From contig AP017375.1 of NCBI GenBank assembly GCA_002355455.1, positions 1,054,001 through 1,118,000 of the forward strand: a stretch of DNA of 64,000 bases, in the 5' to 3' direction. Below are positions 1 to 7,807 of the stretch, piece after piece; position 1 is the first letter of the stretch, and each line of letters starts with the position of its first letter. The position numbers and the translations under genes are program-made. Origin of the DNA: Stanieria sp. NIES-3757. GTDB taxonomy: Bacteria > Cyanobacteriota > Cyanobacteriia > Cyanobacteriales > Xenococcaceae. The notes beneath the pieces are model-generated. The model ran no database searches. It saw only the letters and a program-made list of their open reading frames with translations, and was not told the origin of the DNA.

Positions 1-1288
1 CTGGTTTGAGAGGTTGATTACTCGTTAGTGCTAGTTGCCAATTAGATAAGATGGTTGCAATGACTAGCTTCATTTCCATTTGTGCCAAAGCTGAACCCAA
101 ACAACGACGATTTCCACCGCCAAAAGGCAAATATTCATAAGGCGAATACTGTCTTTCTAAAAAACGTTCTGGTCGAAATAGTTCGGGTTGAGGATAAAGA
201 TCTTCTCGCCAATGAGTTAAATAAATAGAAATACCAAAAGCAGTTCCTGCTGGAAACTGATAATCTAAAATTTGCAAAGGTGCTTTGGCTCTCCGAGTAA
301 ATGTACCAGTCGTAATCGGATAAATTCTTAAAGTTTCGGCAATTGTAGCGTTGAGATAGGGTAATTGAACAATTTGATGCCAAGTTCTTTCCTCACCCAA
401 TTCATTTAATTCATGGAGTATTTTCTCTTTAACTTGAGGAAGATAATGAACCCAATATAATGCCCAAACTAACGCAGAAGCAGTAGTTTCATGACCTGCC
501 ATCAACATGGTGATTAACTCGTCATGAATTTCTTCATCACTCATGGGTTTGCCAGTTTCATCGGTTGTGGCTAGAAGTAAGCTTAAAATATCTTTGCCGA
601 TTGGTTGCGTTTGTTCTCGACGCGCTTTAATTTCTTCGTATAGTAATTCTTTAATTTGTTTTCTTAAAACAACAAAACGTCCCCAAGGACTCCATGCACC
701 CCAATCTTGGCGGAGAAATTCAAAGAAAATTAAACTAGAACTCAAAGGCGAACTGATAATCTCTAACCAAGCACAAAGAAGTTGTCTCAGTTGTGCGTAA
801 CGTGGTTGTTGAGAGTTGAGTCCAAATACAATCTGTAAAATCACTCGCAGAGTAATTTCTTGCATATAGGTGCGGACTCGAATCAATTCTCCTATTTGCC
901 ATTGATTAGTTACTTGTTTGGTAATTTCAATAATTTGTTCGCCATAACTTTGCAAACATTCGCCATGAAAAACAGGCATTAATAACTTTCTTTGACGTTG
1001 ATGAAATTCACCATCTTGAATAATGAGAGAGTTGTTGCCTACCAAAAATTCCAAACCAGCATTATTTTTCCCAATCTCAAACTTTTCTGATGGAGTAGTA
1101 AAAACTTCTTTAATTGCTTGGGGATTACTGAGAACCACCAGAGGAGAAGAGGTGTGTCTGCCAAGTTGGTAAATATCGCCATAACGATCGTAGTTTTCGT
1201 TAAAGTATTCTAAGGGCTGAAAAATAAACTTAAACAGACGTAACGTTCTCAACCAGCGAGAATTTGGAGGACCAGGTGGTTGTCTCAT
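1..1288 (-). CDS. cytochrome P450 (C-terminus cut by window edge)
   Basis: Reading the minus strand from the ATG at 1288 gives a continuous frame of about 429 codons that runs off the left edge. It begins MRQPPGPPNSRW, the usual proline-rich hinge of a soluble P450. The I-helix oxygen-activation motif AGHETTA is encoded near 478-500 (about residue 263), the K-helix ExxR as AETLR near residue 315, and the heme-thiolate loop PFGGGNRRCLG near 87-130 (about residue 390). Only the last stretch after the heme loop is missing. P450s of this type, resembling the CYP110 group common in cyanobacteria, hydroxylate fatty acids, terpenes or similar lipophilic substrates with electrons from ferredoxin. The substrate cannot be told from sequence, and no redox partner or terpene synthase gene lies beside it. 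The family is certain; the subfamily is inferred. Confidence 0.93.
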   Translation of the reverse strand, partial: MRQPPGPPNSRWLRTLRLFKFIFQPLEYFNENYDRYGDIYQLGRHTSSPLVVLSNPQAIKEVFTTPSEKFEIGKNNAGLEFLVGNNSLIIQDGEFHQRQRKLLMPVFHGECLQSYGEQIIEITKQVTNQWQIGELIRVRTYMQEITLRVILQIVFGLNSQQPRYAQLRQLLCAWLEIISSPLSSSLIFFEFLRQDWGAWSPWGRFVVLRKQIKELLYEEIKARREQTQPIGKDILSLLLATTDETGKPMSDEEIHDELITMLMAGHETTASALVWALYWVHYLPQVKEKILHELNELGEERTWHQIVQLPYLNATIAETLRIYPITTGTFTRRAKAPLQILDYQFPAGTAFGISIYLTHWREDLYPQPELFRPERFLERQYSPYEYLPFGGGNRRCLGSALAQMEMKLVIATILSNWQLALTSNQPLKP

Positions 1289-1540
1289 AGTAGTCAGTTT
1301 GAGCGAACAATTTTTTATTGTGACAAATAGTTTAATGATTGCGCTCGTTAATTGTTGATGTTGATTGACTATCACTACTTTTGAAGATGTAGTGAGAAAA
1401 ACTTAACGAACATAATCAACTTTAATTGAAGTAAATTAATTGAAAATGAATATTCGCTACAATTACTGACTTAAAAACAGGAAAATTGTTTGATTAAATC
1501 TTCTTAATGTATTAATGAATAGCTTTTTAGCTTTTGATAA

Positions 1541-1837
1541 TTATGTACAGTAAATTGTAATATCTTCGCCACATTGATCGGCAAGAAAACAAAGTGCGCG
1601 AAATCTTAAAGTCATCAACTGTTCGTAAAGAGGATTCAGTTTGCACAGTGGCGGAATACGAAACATAACTCGACCAAACAAACGAACTTCGCGGGCAAAA
1701 GGACATTGAGCAGGAATTAACCTTACAATTTGACGTGCTACTTGTTCTGACTGAATTTCTAAGTTATCAAACTGTTTTTGAATGAATTGGATGGGATTTG
1801 GAAATTTATTGTTTTTTTTCTCTGTTAAGCTTGACAT
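1541..1837 (-). CDS. Mo-dependent nitrogenase C-terminal domain family small protein
   Basis: This 98-residue protein carries a block that I recognise as the Mo-nitro_C family (PF06967): IPAQCPFAREVRLFGR, then IPPLCKLNPLYEQL, then a C-terminal CGEDITIYC. Conserved cysteines lie in CPF, PLCK, ALCF, CGED and the final YC. Despite the family name, short stand-alone copies are spread through cyanobacteria, including non-diazotrophs, and their function is unknown. No nif gene lies nearby, so it should not be read as evidence of nitrogen fixation. It is monocistronic, transcribed away from the MazE-like gene at 1976. The ATG at 1837 fits the family length. Confidence 0.8.
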   Translation of the reverse strand: MSSLTEKKNNKFPNPIQFIQKQFDNLEIQSEQVARQIVRLIPAQCPFAREVRLFGRVMFRIPPLCKLNPLYEQLMTLRFRALCFLADQCGEDITIYCT

Positions 1838-1975
1838 ATCGATGTTTATTTAACTCTGATCTAGTTGAACTATATTTAGTCTAGACATAAGTTCAGAAGA
1901 TGACAAGCCAAGATTAATATAAGTTTCTTTTATCTTTAATTGGTTAAATTTATCAAAAGATTCAATTGAGCAAAA

Positions 1976-2233
1976 ATGAAAATTCAAGTAGAGCTTAAAA
2001 AATGGGGTAATAGCTTAGGTTTAAGGATTCCTTACCAAATCGCTGAATATTTAAGAATTACTGAAAATAGTAAGGTCAGTTTGGTTGTTGAAGGAGATTG
2101 TTTGATTGTAAAGAAGGAAAAACCCATGCCTAATCTTGATGAAATTTTAGATATTATTCCCGATAACTTTGAGTACCCAGAAGATATTGCTGGTTTTGTT
2201 AATAGCGAACCAGTTGGTAACAAATTGATATAA
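1976..2233 (+). CDS. MazE/AbrB-type antitoxin, no adjacent toxin
   Basis: The 85-residue product has the swapped-hairpin AbrB/MazE DNA-binding fold at residues 1-48: MKIQVELKKWGNSLGLRIP followed by the LRITENSKVSLVVEGD strand pair. The acidic tail (about 50-85) is the part that in MazE antitoxins wraps the MazF toxin. MazE normally represses its own operon and neutralises MazF, an mRNA interferase. Here the stop at 2233 is followed by about 160 bases that hold only repeat sequence and then the convergent RidA gene, so the toxin gene is absent. It may be an orphan antitoxin or a stand-alone transcription factor. The C-terminal SEPVGNKLI resembles the usual MazE end, so the protein looks full length. 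Confidence 0.82.
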   Translation: MKIQVELKKWGNSLGLRIPYQIAEYLRITENSKVSLVVEGDCLIVKKEKPMPNLDEILDIIPDNFEYPEDIAGFVNSEPVGNKLI

Positions 2234-2282
2234 CAGTTCTTACTTATATTAGGTACATCCGTTCGATACTGATTGAGCGTTG

Positions 2283-2344
2283 GTCGCGCAGCGCGCCTTC
2301 GGCGGGGTTGATAGTTGATTGTTGATGAATAATCAACTATCAAC
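2283..2344. repeat. repeat element and 14-bp inverted repeat between convergent genes
   Basis: A GC-rich piece with GCGCAGCGCGCC at 2286-2297 is directly followed by a perfect 14-bp inverted repeat: GTTGATAGTTGATT at 2307-2320 and its complement at 2331-2344, with a 10-base loop. The GTTGAT words recur at 32340-32437. It sits between the convergent mazE-like and ridA genes, where it may act as a bidirectional terminator, although no clear T-run follows on either side. Confidence 0.55.
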
Positions 2345-2392
2345 AATTAACAAAGTCGAGGTTTTGACTGTATATGCTTAAAGCTGAGAACG

Positions 2393-2785
2393 CTATATTA
2401 CAGCAATACATTCAATTTCTACTAGGACATCTTTGGGTAAACGGGATACTTCAACACAAGCACGGGCGGGAGCAGTAGCTTCATCGAAATATTGACCATA
2501 AACTTGATTTACAGTACCAAAATTACCTAAATCAGTTAGAAAGACTGAAGTTTTGACTACATTTTCCCAATTAGCACCAGCTTCTTTTAAAATTGCTTCG
2601 ATATTGCTCATGACTTGCTGAGTTTGTTTGGCAACATCTCCACTGCCGACAATTTCCCCTGTTTGTGGATCGAGAGCAATTTGTCCAGCTACAAAAATCA
2701 TTTGTCCAGAAGTTGCGATCGCTTGATTATAAGGACCTACGGGTGCAGGTGCGTTTTGGGTGCGGATAATTTTTTTATTACTCAT
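2393..2785 (-). CDS. ridA: RidA family enamine/imine deaminase
   Basis: The protein has 130 residues, the standard RidA (YjgF/YER057c/UK114) length. The motif PVGPYNQAI is at 15-23, with ARACVEVSRLP and LVEIE near the C-terminus. R108 and E123 match the catalytic arginine and glutamate of the family. RidA hydrolyses reactive 2-aminoacrylate and other enamines/imines released by PLP enzymes such as threonine dehydratase, protecting PLP enzymes from damage. It works in the cytosol as a trimer. The Nudix gene lies immediately upstream on the same strand (12 bases between its stop and this start), so the two are probably co-transcribed. The assignment to the active RidA subfamily is strong because the arginine is present. 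Confidence 0.93.
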   Translation of the reverse strand: MSNKKIIRTQNAPAPVGPYNQAIATSGQMIFVAGQIALDPQTGEIVGSGDVAKQTQQVMSNIEAILKEAGANWENVVKTSVFLTDLGNFGTVNQVYGQYFDEATAPARACVEVSRLPKDVLVEIECIAVI

Positions 2786-2797
2786 AAATTTTTAATT

Positions 2798-3226
2798 TTA
2801 ATAATGGGGGCGAATGCCATAATGACGATAACGCCAATAGTCTTTCATGATGCGATCGTGATCGAAACACAGAGAAGTCGGAATTTCCCAGGAGTGAAAG
2901 ATACCGATATTTTTGGCATCATCGGCTGCTTGAGGTTGTCCAGTCGCCTTAGCAATAAAGACAATGGCGAGAGTATGTTGACGAGGATCGCGGTTTGGTT
3001 CGGAGTAGACTTGAAACTGTTCGACTAATTCTACATCTAAACTTACTTCTTCTTTGGCTTCTCTAATGGCTGCGGTTTCGGCTGACTCGCCATAATCGAT
3101 AAAACCTCCTGGAATTGCCCAACCAAAAGGAGTATTTTTTCTTTCAATTAGAACAATCGGTCGCTCAGAGCGATCGCTTAATTCAATAATGATATCTACT
3201 GTAGGTGCAGGATTACGATGAGTCAC
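2798..3226 (-). CDS. Nudix hydrolase
   Basis: A 142-residue Nudix protein. The Nudix box spans about residues 41-63: GFIDYGES, then seven residues on REAKEE, with the metal-binding glutamates present. The usual glycine after EE is replaced (EEVSL). Nudix enzymes cleave nucleoside diphosphates linked to another moiety; the substrate here is unknown, with ADP-ribose or 8-oxo-nucleotides among possibilities. It lies 12 bases upstream of ridA on the same strand. The pairing suggests a small metabolite-housekeeping unit, which is inference only. The ATG at 3226 gives a normal N-terminus just before the first beta strand. Confidence 0.9.
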   Translation of the reverse strand: MTHRNPAPTVDIIIELSDRSERPIVLIERKNTPFGWAIPGGFIDYGESAETAAIREAKEEVSLDVELVEQFQVYSEPNRDPRQHTLAIVFIAKATGQPQAADDAKNIGIFHSWEIPTSLCFDHDRIMKDYWRYRHYGIRPHY

Positions 3227-3477
3227 ATTTACTGAAGGATTTTGATTATCTCGGCTTTAAATCATATCATTAATTGTCTATTTACAATTCGCAATCAAGC
3301 AACTTTTGGTTAGCAAGCTCGGTCTTAAAGATTAGATTAATAATTACTCAAAAAGTATGCCAATCTCTGTCAAGGCGAATCTCTGTTTGCTTCTACGATT
3401 ACTGTTATCAGAATTGGGATGACTTGTGATTGGTTGTTTGTTATTTATAACAATTTTAAGCTTATTGATATTTGGTA

Positions 3478-4428
3478 ATGAATAGAAAATTATTGAAAGC
3501 TAATCAATTATTTGTCACTGTTTTGCTCGGTTTAATTTTAAGTGTGACTACAACAAAATTTTCTTCGCTGTTTAATGTTTCTTTAGTAAGAGCAGACAAT
3601 ATTCAAACTGAAACAGATAATATTAATGAGGTTGATTTAATTGAATTAGGAGTTCCTCCTTTTCGTCAAGACGCGCCTAAAAACAACCCCAATCGAGCTA
3701 GTTCCATCGAACTGAAATTAATCTCTACTACACCAAATCAAATTACTGATACTGAAGCTTGGTTTGAGCGTAATAATATATCTTTACCAACTTATCAAAT
3801 TCCCAATTTTAATCTTAATCAAATAGGCGATCTTCCTGATTATCTTCCCATTTCTTTTGGAGATACTATTATAGTTAAAGCAATTCATTACCCTGACCAG
3901 GATTTTTTAATTTATGGTAATGATTATGGAGATGGTCGCTATTTATTTAGTTACGATTCAGATTCCCATCAATTTACTGCTGGTTATGACTTTAGCAATT
4001 ATTCATTATCACCAGATTATGTAGAAAGCGATCTAGATTTTGTCAATCAAAGTTTAACTTGGGTTAATCAGGAAGATAATATTTTGTATGTGTCTCATAG
4101 CCATAATACTTATGCTCAATCTTCCCTAGGTATGAATGGTTATCTCACTGCAATTAATACAGACAACAATCAAATTATTTGGCGTAGTCAACCCTTAGTT
4201 TGTAATGCAGGTAATTTTGAAATTATTAATGAAGTAATTATCTGTGGTTATGGTTTCACTGCTGAACCAGATTTTCTTTATTTAATTGATAAAAATAACG
4301 GTAAGGTTTTACAGCAAATTAATTTAAAAACTGCTCCAGATTATATTATTCGTAAAGGTGATAAATTGTATGTCCGTACTTATGATACTGACTATGTATT
4401 TGAAATAAAATTTATGAATAAAATGTAG
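3478..4428 (+). CDS. secreted protein of unknown function, propeller-like repeats
   Basis: Starting at the ATG at 3478 (a TTG two codons earlier is also in frame) gives 316 residues. Residues 1-40 form a signal peptide: MNRKLLK, a hydrophobic run LFVTVLLGLILSVTT, then a possible cleavage near VRADN. The rest is rich in Asn, Asp and Tyr and contains blade-like strands such as LFSYDSDSHQF, YLTAINTDNNQIIWR and LYLIDKNNGKVLQQINL. These resemble PQQ-like beta-propeller repeats, in which a short loop such as DKNNGK joins two strands. I do not recognise a named family. It is probably exported to the periplasm or outside the cell. It is monocistronic, with no clear partner. Confidence 0.7.
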   Translation: MNRKLLKANQLFVTVLLGLILSVTTTKFSSLFNVSLVRADNIQTETDNINEVDLIELGVPPFRQDAPKNNPNRASSIELKLISTTPNQITDTEAWFERNNISLPTYQIPNFNLNQIGDLPDYLPISFGDTIIVKAIHYPDQDFLIYGNDYGDGRYLFSYDSDSHQFTAGYDFSNYSLSPDYVESDLDFVNQSLTWVNQEDNILYVSHSHNTYAQSSLGMNGYLTAINTDNNQIIWRSQPLVCNAGNFEIINEVIICGYGFTAEPDFLYLIDKNNGKVLQQINLKTAPDYIIRKGDKLYVRTYDTDYVFEIKFMNKM

Positions 4429-4523
4429 GGGTAGCAATGCCTATCTTGCTCTACTTTAATATTATTTAATCTGCTGATCTACCTGCGAAATGTCCGCTTT
4501 AAGCTAAGAAATATTAGATTGAT

Positions 4524-5249
4524 TTAGCCAAGCATTTCGCCCAATGTTTTAGGGGCAATTCCCGATAGATATCTCCGTTCCTGATTAAGATATAACCAAG
4601 TCGGAATTTGAGAAACTAACTTTCGATCTCCTTCAAAAGTGATTTTTTGGGACTTTAATGCCAAATCGAGAGGATCGTAGCCCATTACCACATGAACGAT
4701 CGCACTAAGCTCTGCTGTAATTAAAATATCAACTTCAAAACCTGGATCTTGCATACAGACATCAACCCTTCTTTCTTCTACTACTACCCAATAACTACGT
4801 TGTTGGATGCCCTGTTTAGGAATTTTTCTCAAGTCAAATTGGAAGACAATTTTTTCTTCAGGCATCGCATCTAAATTAAAACCTCGTCGTAGCGACCACA
4901 TAAACAATTCAGGATCGAGTTGTTCTGCTGTCAAGCGATCGCTTGTCCAATGCTGCGCCCATACACCCATTGCTTCAATGATGGGGCGTAAAGCTTCTCC
5001 TGCTTCTGTCAAGAGATAAAGTGAGCCTTGTCCTGTTTTCTTTTCTTGACGGATAATAAGACCTGTATTTTCCATTTCCTTCAAGCGTTTAATCAACAAA
5101 GCGCGTGACATTAAAGGAACTCCGCGACTAATTTCATTGAAATGGCAACTACCAGACATCATTTCTCGCAAAATTAGTGGTGTCCAGCGTTCGCAGATGG
5201 CTTCTGCTGCCCTGGCAACTGGACAATATTGACCGTAACTCTTACTCAT
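4524..5249 (-). CDS. HxlR family winged-helix regulator with C-terminal SCP2-like domain
   Basis: Residues 1-105 form an HxlR-type winged helix: CPVARAAEAICERWTPLIL, then FNEISRGVPLMSRALL and KRLKEMENTGLI. HxlR regulators are DNA-binding dimers that often sense redox state or electrophiles; the Cys in CPVAR is the usual sensing position. Residues 120-241 look like a sterol-carrier-protein-like ligand pocket, a common two-domain form in cyanobacteria and actinobacteria. The gene is divergent from the acyl-CoA dehydrogenase-like gene at 5366 across a 116-base intergenic region, so it probably regulates that gene. The ligand is unknown. Confidence 0.85.
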   Translation of the reverse strand: MSKSYGQYCPVARAAEAICERWTPLILREMMSGSCHFNEISRGVPLMSRALLIKRLKEMENTGLIIRQEKKTGQGSLYLLTEAGEALRPIIEAMGVWAQHWTSDRLTAEQLDPELFMWSLRRGFNLDAMPEEKIVFQFDLRKIPKQGIQQRSYWVVVEERRVDVCMQDPGFEVDILITAELSAIVHVVMGYDPLDLALKSQKITFEGDRKLVSQIPTWLYLNQERRYLSGIAPKTLGEMLG

Positions 5250-5365
5250 TTTGCTTCTTTTTTTAACTTTCTCTTCTCAGGTTCAGATTTTGATCTAGTA
5301 TCACAATTTTTCCTGTCACAGAATAAAAACAACACAAGATTTCACATGGAGTGCAATAAATAATT

Positions 5366-6511
5366 ATGCTAGAACTTAAAGATTATCCTCAGTCTCAAAC
5401 TGTTGATTGGCGTGCCTTAGCAGAATCTATAGGAGAACAATGTGCCAAAGAAGAACTTTTCGCCGATGATTCCGATGGTTTTGTCGCCAAGAATTTTGCT
5501 CTTCTCCAAGAATCTGGGCTAACAAGAGCAGGAGTACCAGTTGAATTTGGTGGTGGGGGTGCAACCTACAGAGAAATTTGCGATATATTGCGTATTTTAG
5601 GTCGTCATTGCAGTTCCACAGCATTAGCATTATCGATGCATACTCATCAAGTAATGGTCAATGTCTGGAAGTGGCAGCATCAAAACGCCCCTGTTGAAGG
5701 TTTACTTCGTCGCATTGCTGTTGAGCAAATTATGTTACTCAGTACTGGCGGTGGAGACTGGCTTAATGGTTCGGGAACAGCAACACTCACTGAAGGTGGT
5801 TTTATCATCAATGCCTGCAAAAGTTTTGTTAGTGGTGTTCCCGCAGGAGATTTGTTAATTACCAGTGCTGTCTATGAAGACCCTACAGCGGGAAAAACAG
5901 TACTACATTTCGCATTACCAATGAATACACCAGGAGTATCGGTCGAACCCGTATGGCAAGCTATGGGCATGAGGGGAACTGGTTCTCACAATGTGCGACT
6001 CTCTAATGTTTTTGTTCCAGAACAAAAGATCGCTTTACAACGCCCTGCTGGCAAATGGCATCCCGCTTTTCATCTGATTACAGCGATCGCTATCCCGATT
6101 ATTTACTCCGTATACGTTGGTATTGCCGAAGCTGCGAGAAACTTAGTGGTTCAACAAGCGACTCAGCGACAAAATGATTCCCATATCTGTTATCTAGTTG
6201 GTGGTTTAGAAAATGAATTAGCTACAGCCAAGTTAGCACTGCAACAGATGATTGCTCTTTCTGAGTCTAACCAACCTAGTTTGGAAACTACTAATCAAGT
6301 CATGATGGGACGTACCATAGTTGCTAAAAGTGTATTAAATTCAATGGATTTGGCAATGGAAATTGCTGGTGGAAGAGCTTTTCAACGTTCTTTTGGTCTA
6401 GAAAAACTGTTTCGAGATGCTCAAGGTGTGAGATATCATCCATTAAGGGAAAAAGCTCAACGCCAACTTACTGGTAAGTTGGCACTGGGGGTGTCACCAA
6501 ACACTTTCTAG
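5366..6511 (+). CDS. acyl-CoA dehydrogenase-like flavoprotein
   Basis: The 381-residue protein has the acyl-CoA dehydrogenase order: an alpha-helical N-domain to about residue 125, a beta-barrel middle domain with LLSTGGGDW, MGMRGTGSHNV and FVPEQ, and a helical C-domain with AMEIAGGRAFQRSFGLEKLFRDAQ. FAD-dependent members oxidise acyl thioesters or, in the DszC/nitroalkane-oxidase branch, act as monooxygenases. In the C-domain, where dehydrogenases have YEGT with the catalytic Glu, this one reads RYHPLREK, so the base appears missing and a monooxygenase or other activity is plausible. It is divergent from the HxlR regulator at 4524, which probably controls it. No beta-oxidation genes lie nearby. 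Confidence 0.85.
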   Translation: MLELKDYPQSQTVDWRALAESIGEQCAKEELFADDSDGFVAKNFALLQESGLTRAGVPVEFGGGGATYREICDILRILGRHCSSTALALSMHTHQVMVNVWKWQHQNAPVEGLLRRIAVEQIMLLSTGGGDWLNGSGTATLTEGGFIINACKSFVSGVPAGDLLITSAVYEDPTAGKTVLHFALPMNTPGVSVEPVWQAMGMRGTGSHNVRLSNVFVPEQKIALQRPAGKWHPAFHLITAIAIPIIYSVYVGIAEAARNLVVQQATQRQNDSHICYLVGGLENELATAKLALQQMIALSESNQPSLETTNQVMMGRTIVAKSVLNSMDLAMEIAGGRAFQRSFGLEKLFRDAQGVRYHPLREKAQRQLTGKLALGVSPNTF

Positions 6512-6552
6512 GGGCGTTAAGTCTCAGGGGGTGATAACAAACTTCTTCAGGA

Positions 6553-6783
6553 TCAGAGAATAAGCTTTTTAGCTCTCATAATCTGTTGGTAAAAAGGTAG
6601 TTTGTTGGGAGTCAGTATGATTAATTTTTCAATCCAATGATGACATATTTGAAAATTTTCATCCCACAAACTTCCGTGTAAAATTATCCAATTCGAGTGG
6701 TCAACATTATGGGGTTTCCCCAGAATTACGCCCTCAAAAAATTGCTGTGTCTTTTTGTTATTGGCAAAATGTAGGCGATCGCA
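6553..6783 (-). pseudogene. possible gene remnant without start codon
   Basis: On the minus strand a stop-free frame of about 76 codons runs from just after a TAA at 6784-6786 to a TGA at 6553-6555. It contains protein-like sequence such as DHSNWIILHGSLWDEN and ICHHWIEKL but has no ATG at its head. It follows the hydroquinone reductase gene on the same strand and could be the 3' remnant of a decayed gene. I do not recognise the family. A chance open frame cannot be excluded. Confidence 0.3.
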
Positions 6784-6787
6784 TTAC

Positions 6788-7765
6788 TCAACTTGCTTTG
6801 GAATTAAATTTACTACGATTATGAGGCCCATCAAAATCAATAATTGGGCCTAAAGGAACAATACCACTAGGATTAATATGAGGATGACTTTGATAATAAT
6901 GACGCTTGATATGATCTAATTTACAAGTTTCTTTAATTCCAGAATGTTGATAAATTTCTTTGAGATAATTCCATAAATTTTCATACTCCCAAATATGACG
7001 GAGATTACATTTAAAGTGAACGTAATAAACTAAATCGAAGCGTAATAAAGTAGTAAACATACAAATATCTGCTGCGGTAAAACTATTACCACACAAGAAT
7101 CTTTGTTCGCCCAAAACACTATTCCAATGATCTAAATTTTCAAACAGTTCGATGACAGCTTCGTTATAAGCTTCTTGAGAAGTAGCAAATCCTGCGCGAT
7201 ATACTCCATTATTAATGGGATTATAAATAGCATTAATTGTTTGATTAATTTTATCTTTTAATTGCTCTGGATATAAACTAACTTTTTTCGTAGCTAAAGC
7301 AGTAAATTCCCAATCCAACATCTCGATAATTTCACGAGATTCGTTATTCACAATTGTGTTAGTTTGTTTGTCCCATAGTATCGGTACAGTAACTCTTCCT
7401 GTATAATTTGAATCAGCATGGGCATAAACTTCCCGCAAATATTTAGCATGATTAATTGAGTCAGGAATAGTACTCGCAAAATCAGCAAAAGTCCAACCTT
7501 CATCACCCATAAAAGGATGAACTACGGAGATAGAAATAACATCTTCTAAACCTTTTAATTTCCTAACAATTAAAGTTCGATGCGCCCAAGGACAAGCATA
7601 GGAAACATATAAATGATAACGATTAGCTTCTGCTTTAAAACCACTCGAACCATCAGCAGTTATGCGATCGCGAAAAGTAGTTGGGTTGCGTTGAAAATTG
7701 CCACTGCGATCGTTGTGATAGCTTTGTTTTTGCCATTTGCCATCGATCATCATTCCTGTTGCCAT
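6788..7765 (-). CDS. glutathionyl-hydroquinone reductase (xi-class GST)
   Basis: At 325 residues this matches the xi-class glutathione transferases (YqjG/PcpF/ECM4), which are longer than ordinary GSTs. The catalytic SYACPWAHR is at residues 55-63, with C58 as the nucleophile. The thioredoxin-fold domain continues to VPILWDKQTNTIVNNES (about 125-142), and the helical domain includes CGNSFTAADICMFTTLLRFD. The enzyme uses glutathione to reduce glutathionyl-hydroquinones, recycling quinones conjugated under oxidative stress. It acts in the cytosol. The gene stands between the kinase at 7808 and the decayed frame at 6553. The ATG at 7765 is a good start. Confidence 0.93.
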   Translation of the reverse strand: MATGMMIDGKWQKQSYHNDRSGNFQRNPTTFRDRITADGSSGFKAEANRYHLYVSYACPWAHRTLIVRKLKGLEDVISISVVHPFMGDEGWTFADFASTIPDSINHAKYLREVYAHADSNYTGRVTVPILWDKQTNTIVNNESREIIEMLDWEFTALATKKVSLYPEQLKDKINQTINAIYNPINNGVYRAGFATSQEAYNEAVIELFENLDHWNSVLGEQRFLCGNSFTAADICMFTTLLRFDLVYYVHFKCNLRHIWEYENLWNYLKEIYQHSGIKETCKLDHIKRHYYQSHPHINPSGIVPLGPIIDFDGPHNRSKFNSKAS

Positions 7766-7807
7766 CTTGATTGTCCTTTGCTGATATTTAAATATTAATT
7801 TTTAAAA

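Noticed and set aside
1541-1837. Evidence of nitrogen fixation from the Mo-nitro_C domain
   Set aside because: Stand-alone members occur in non-diazotrophs, and no nif gene is present in the window.
2032-2346. 104-codon minus-strand frame overlapping the MazE gene
   Set aside because: It is the antisense of the antitoxin and repeat DNA, with no family resemblance.
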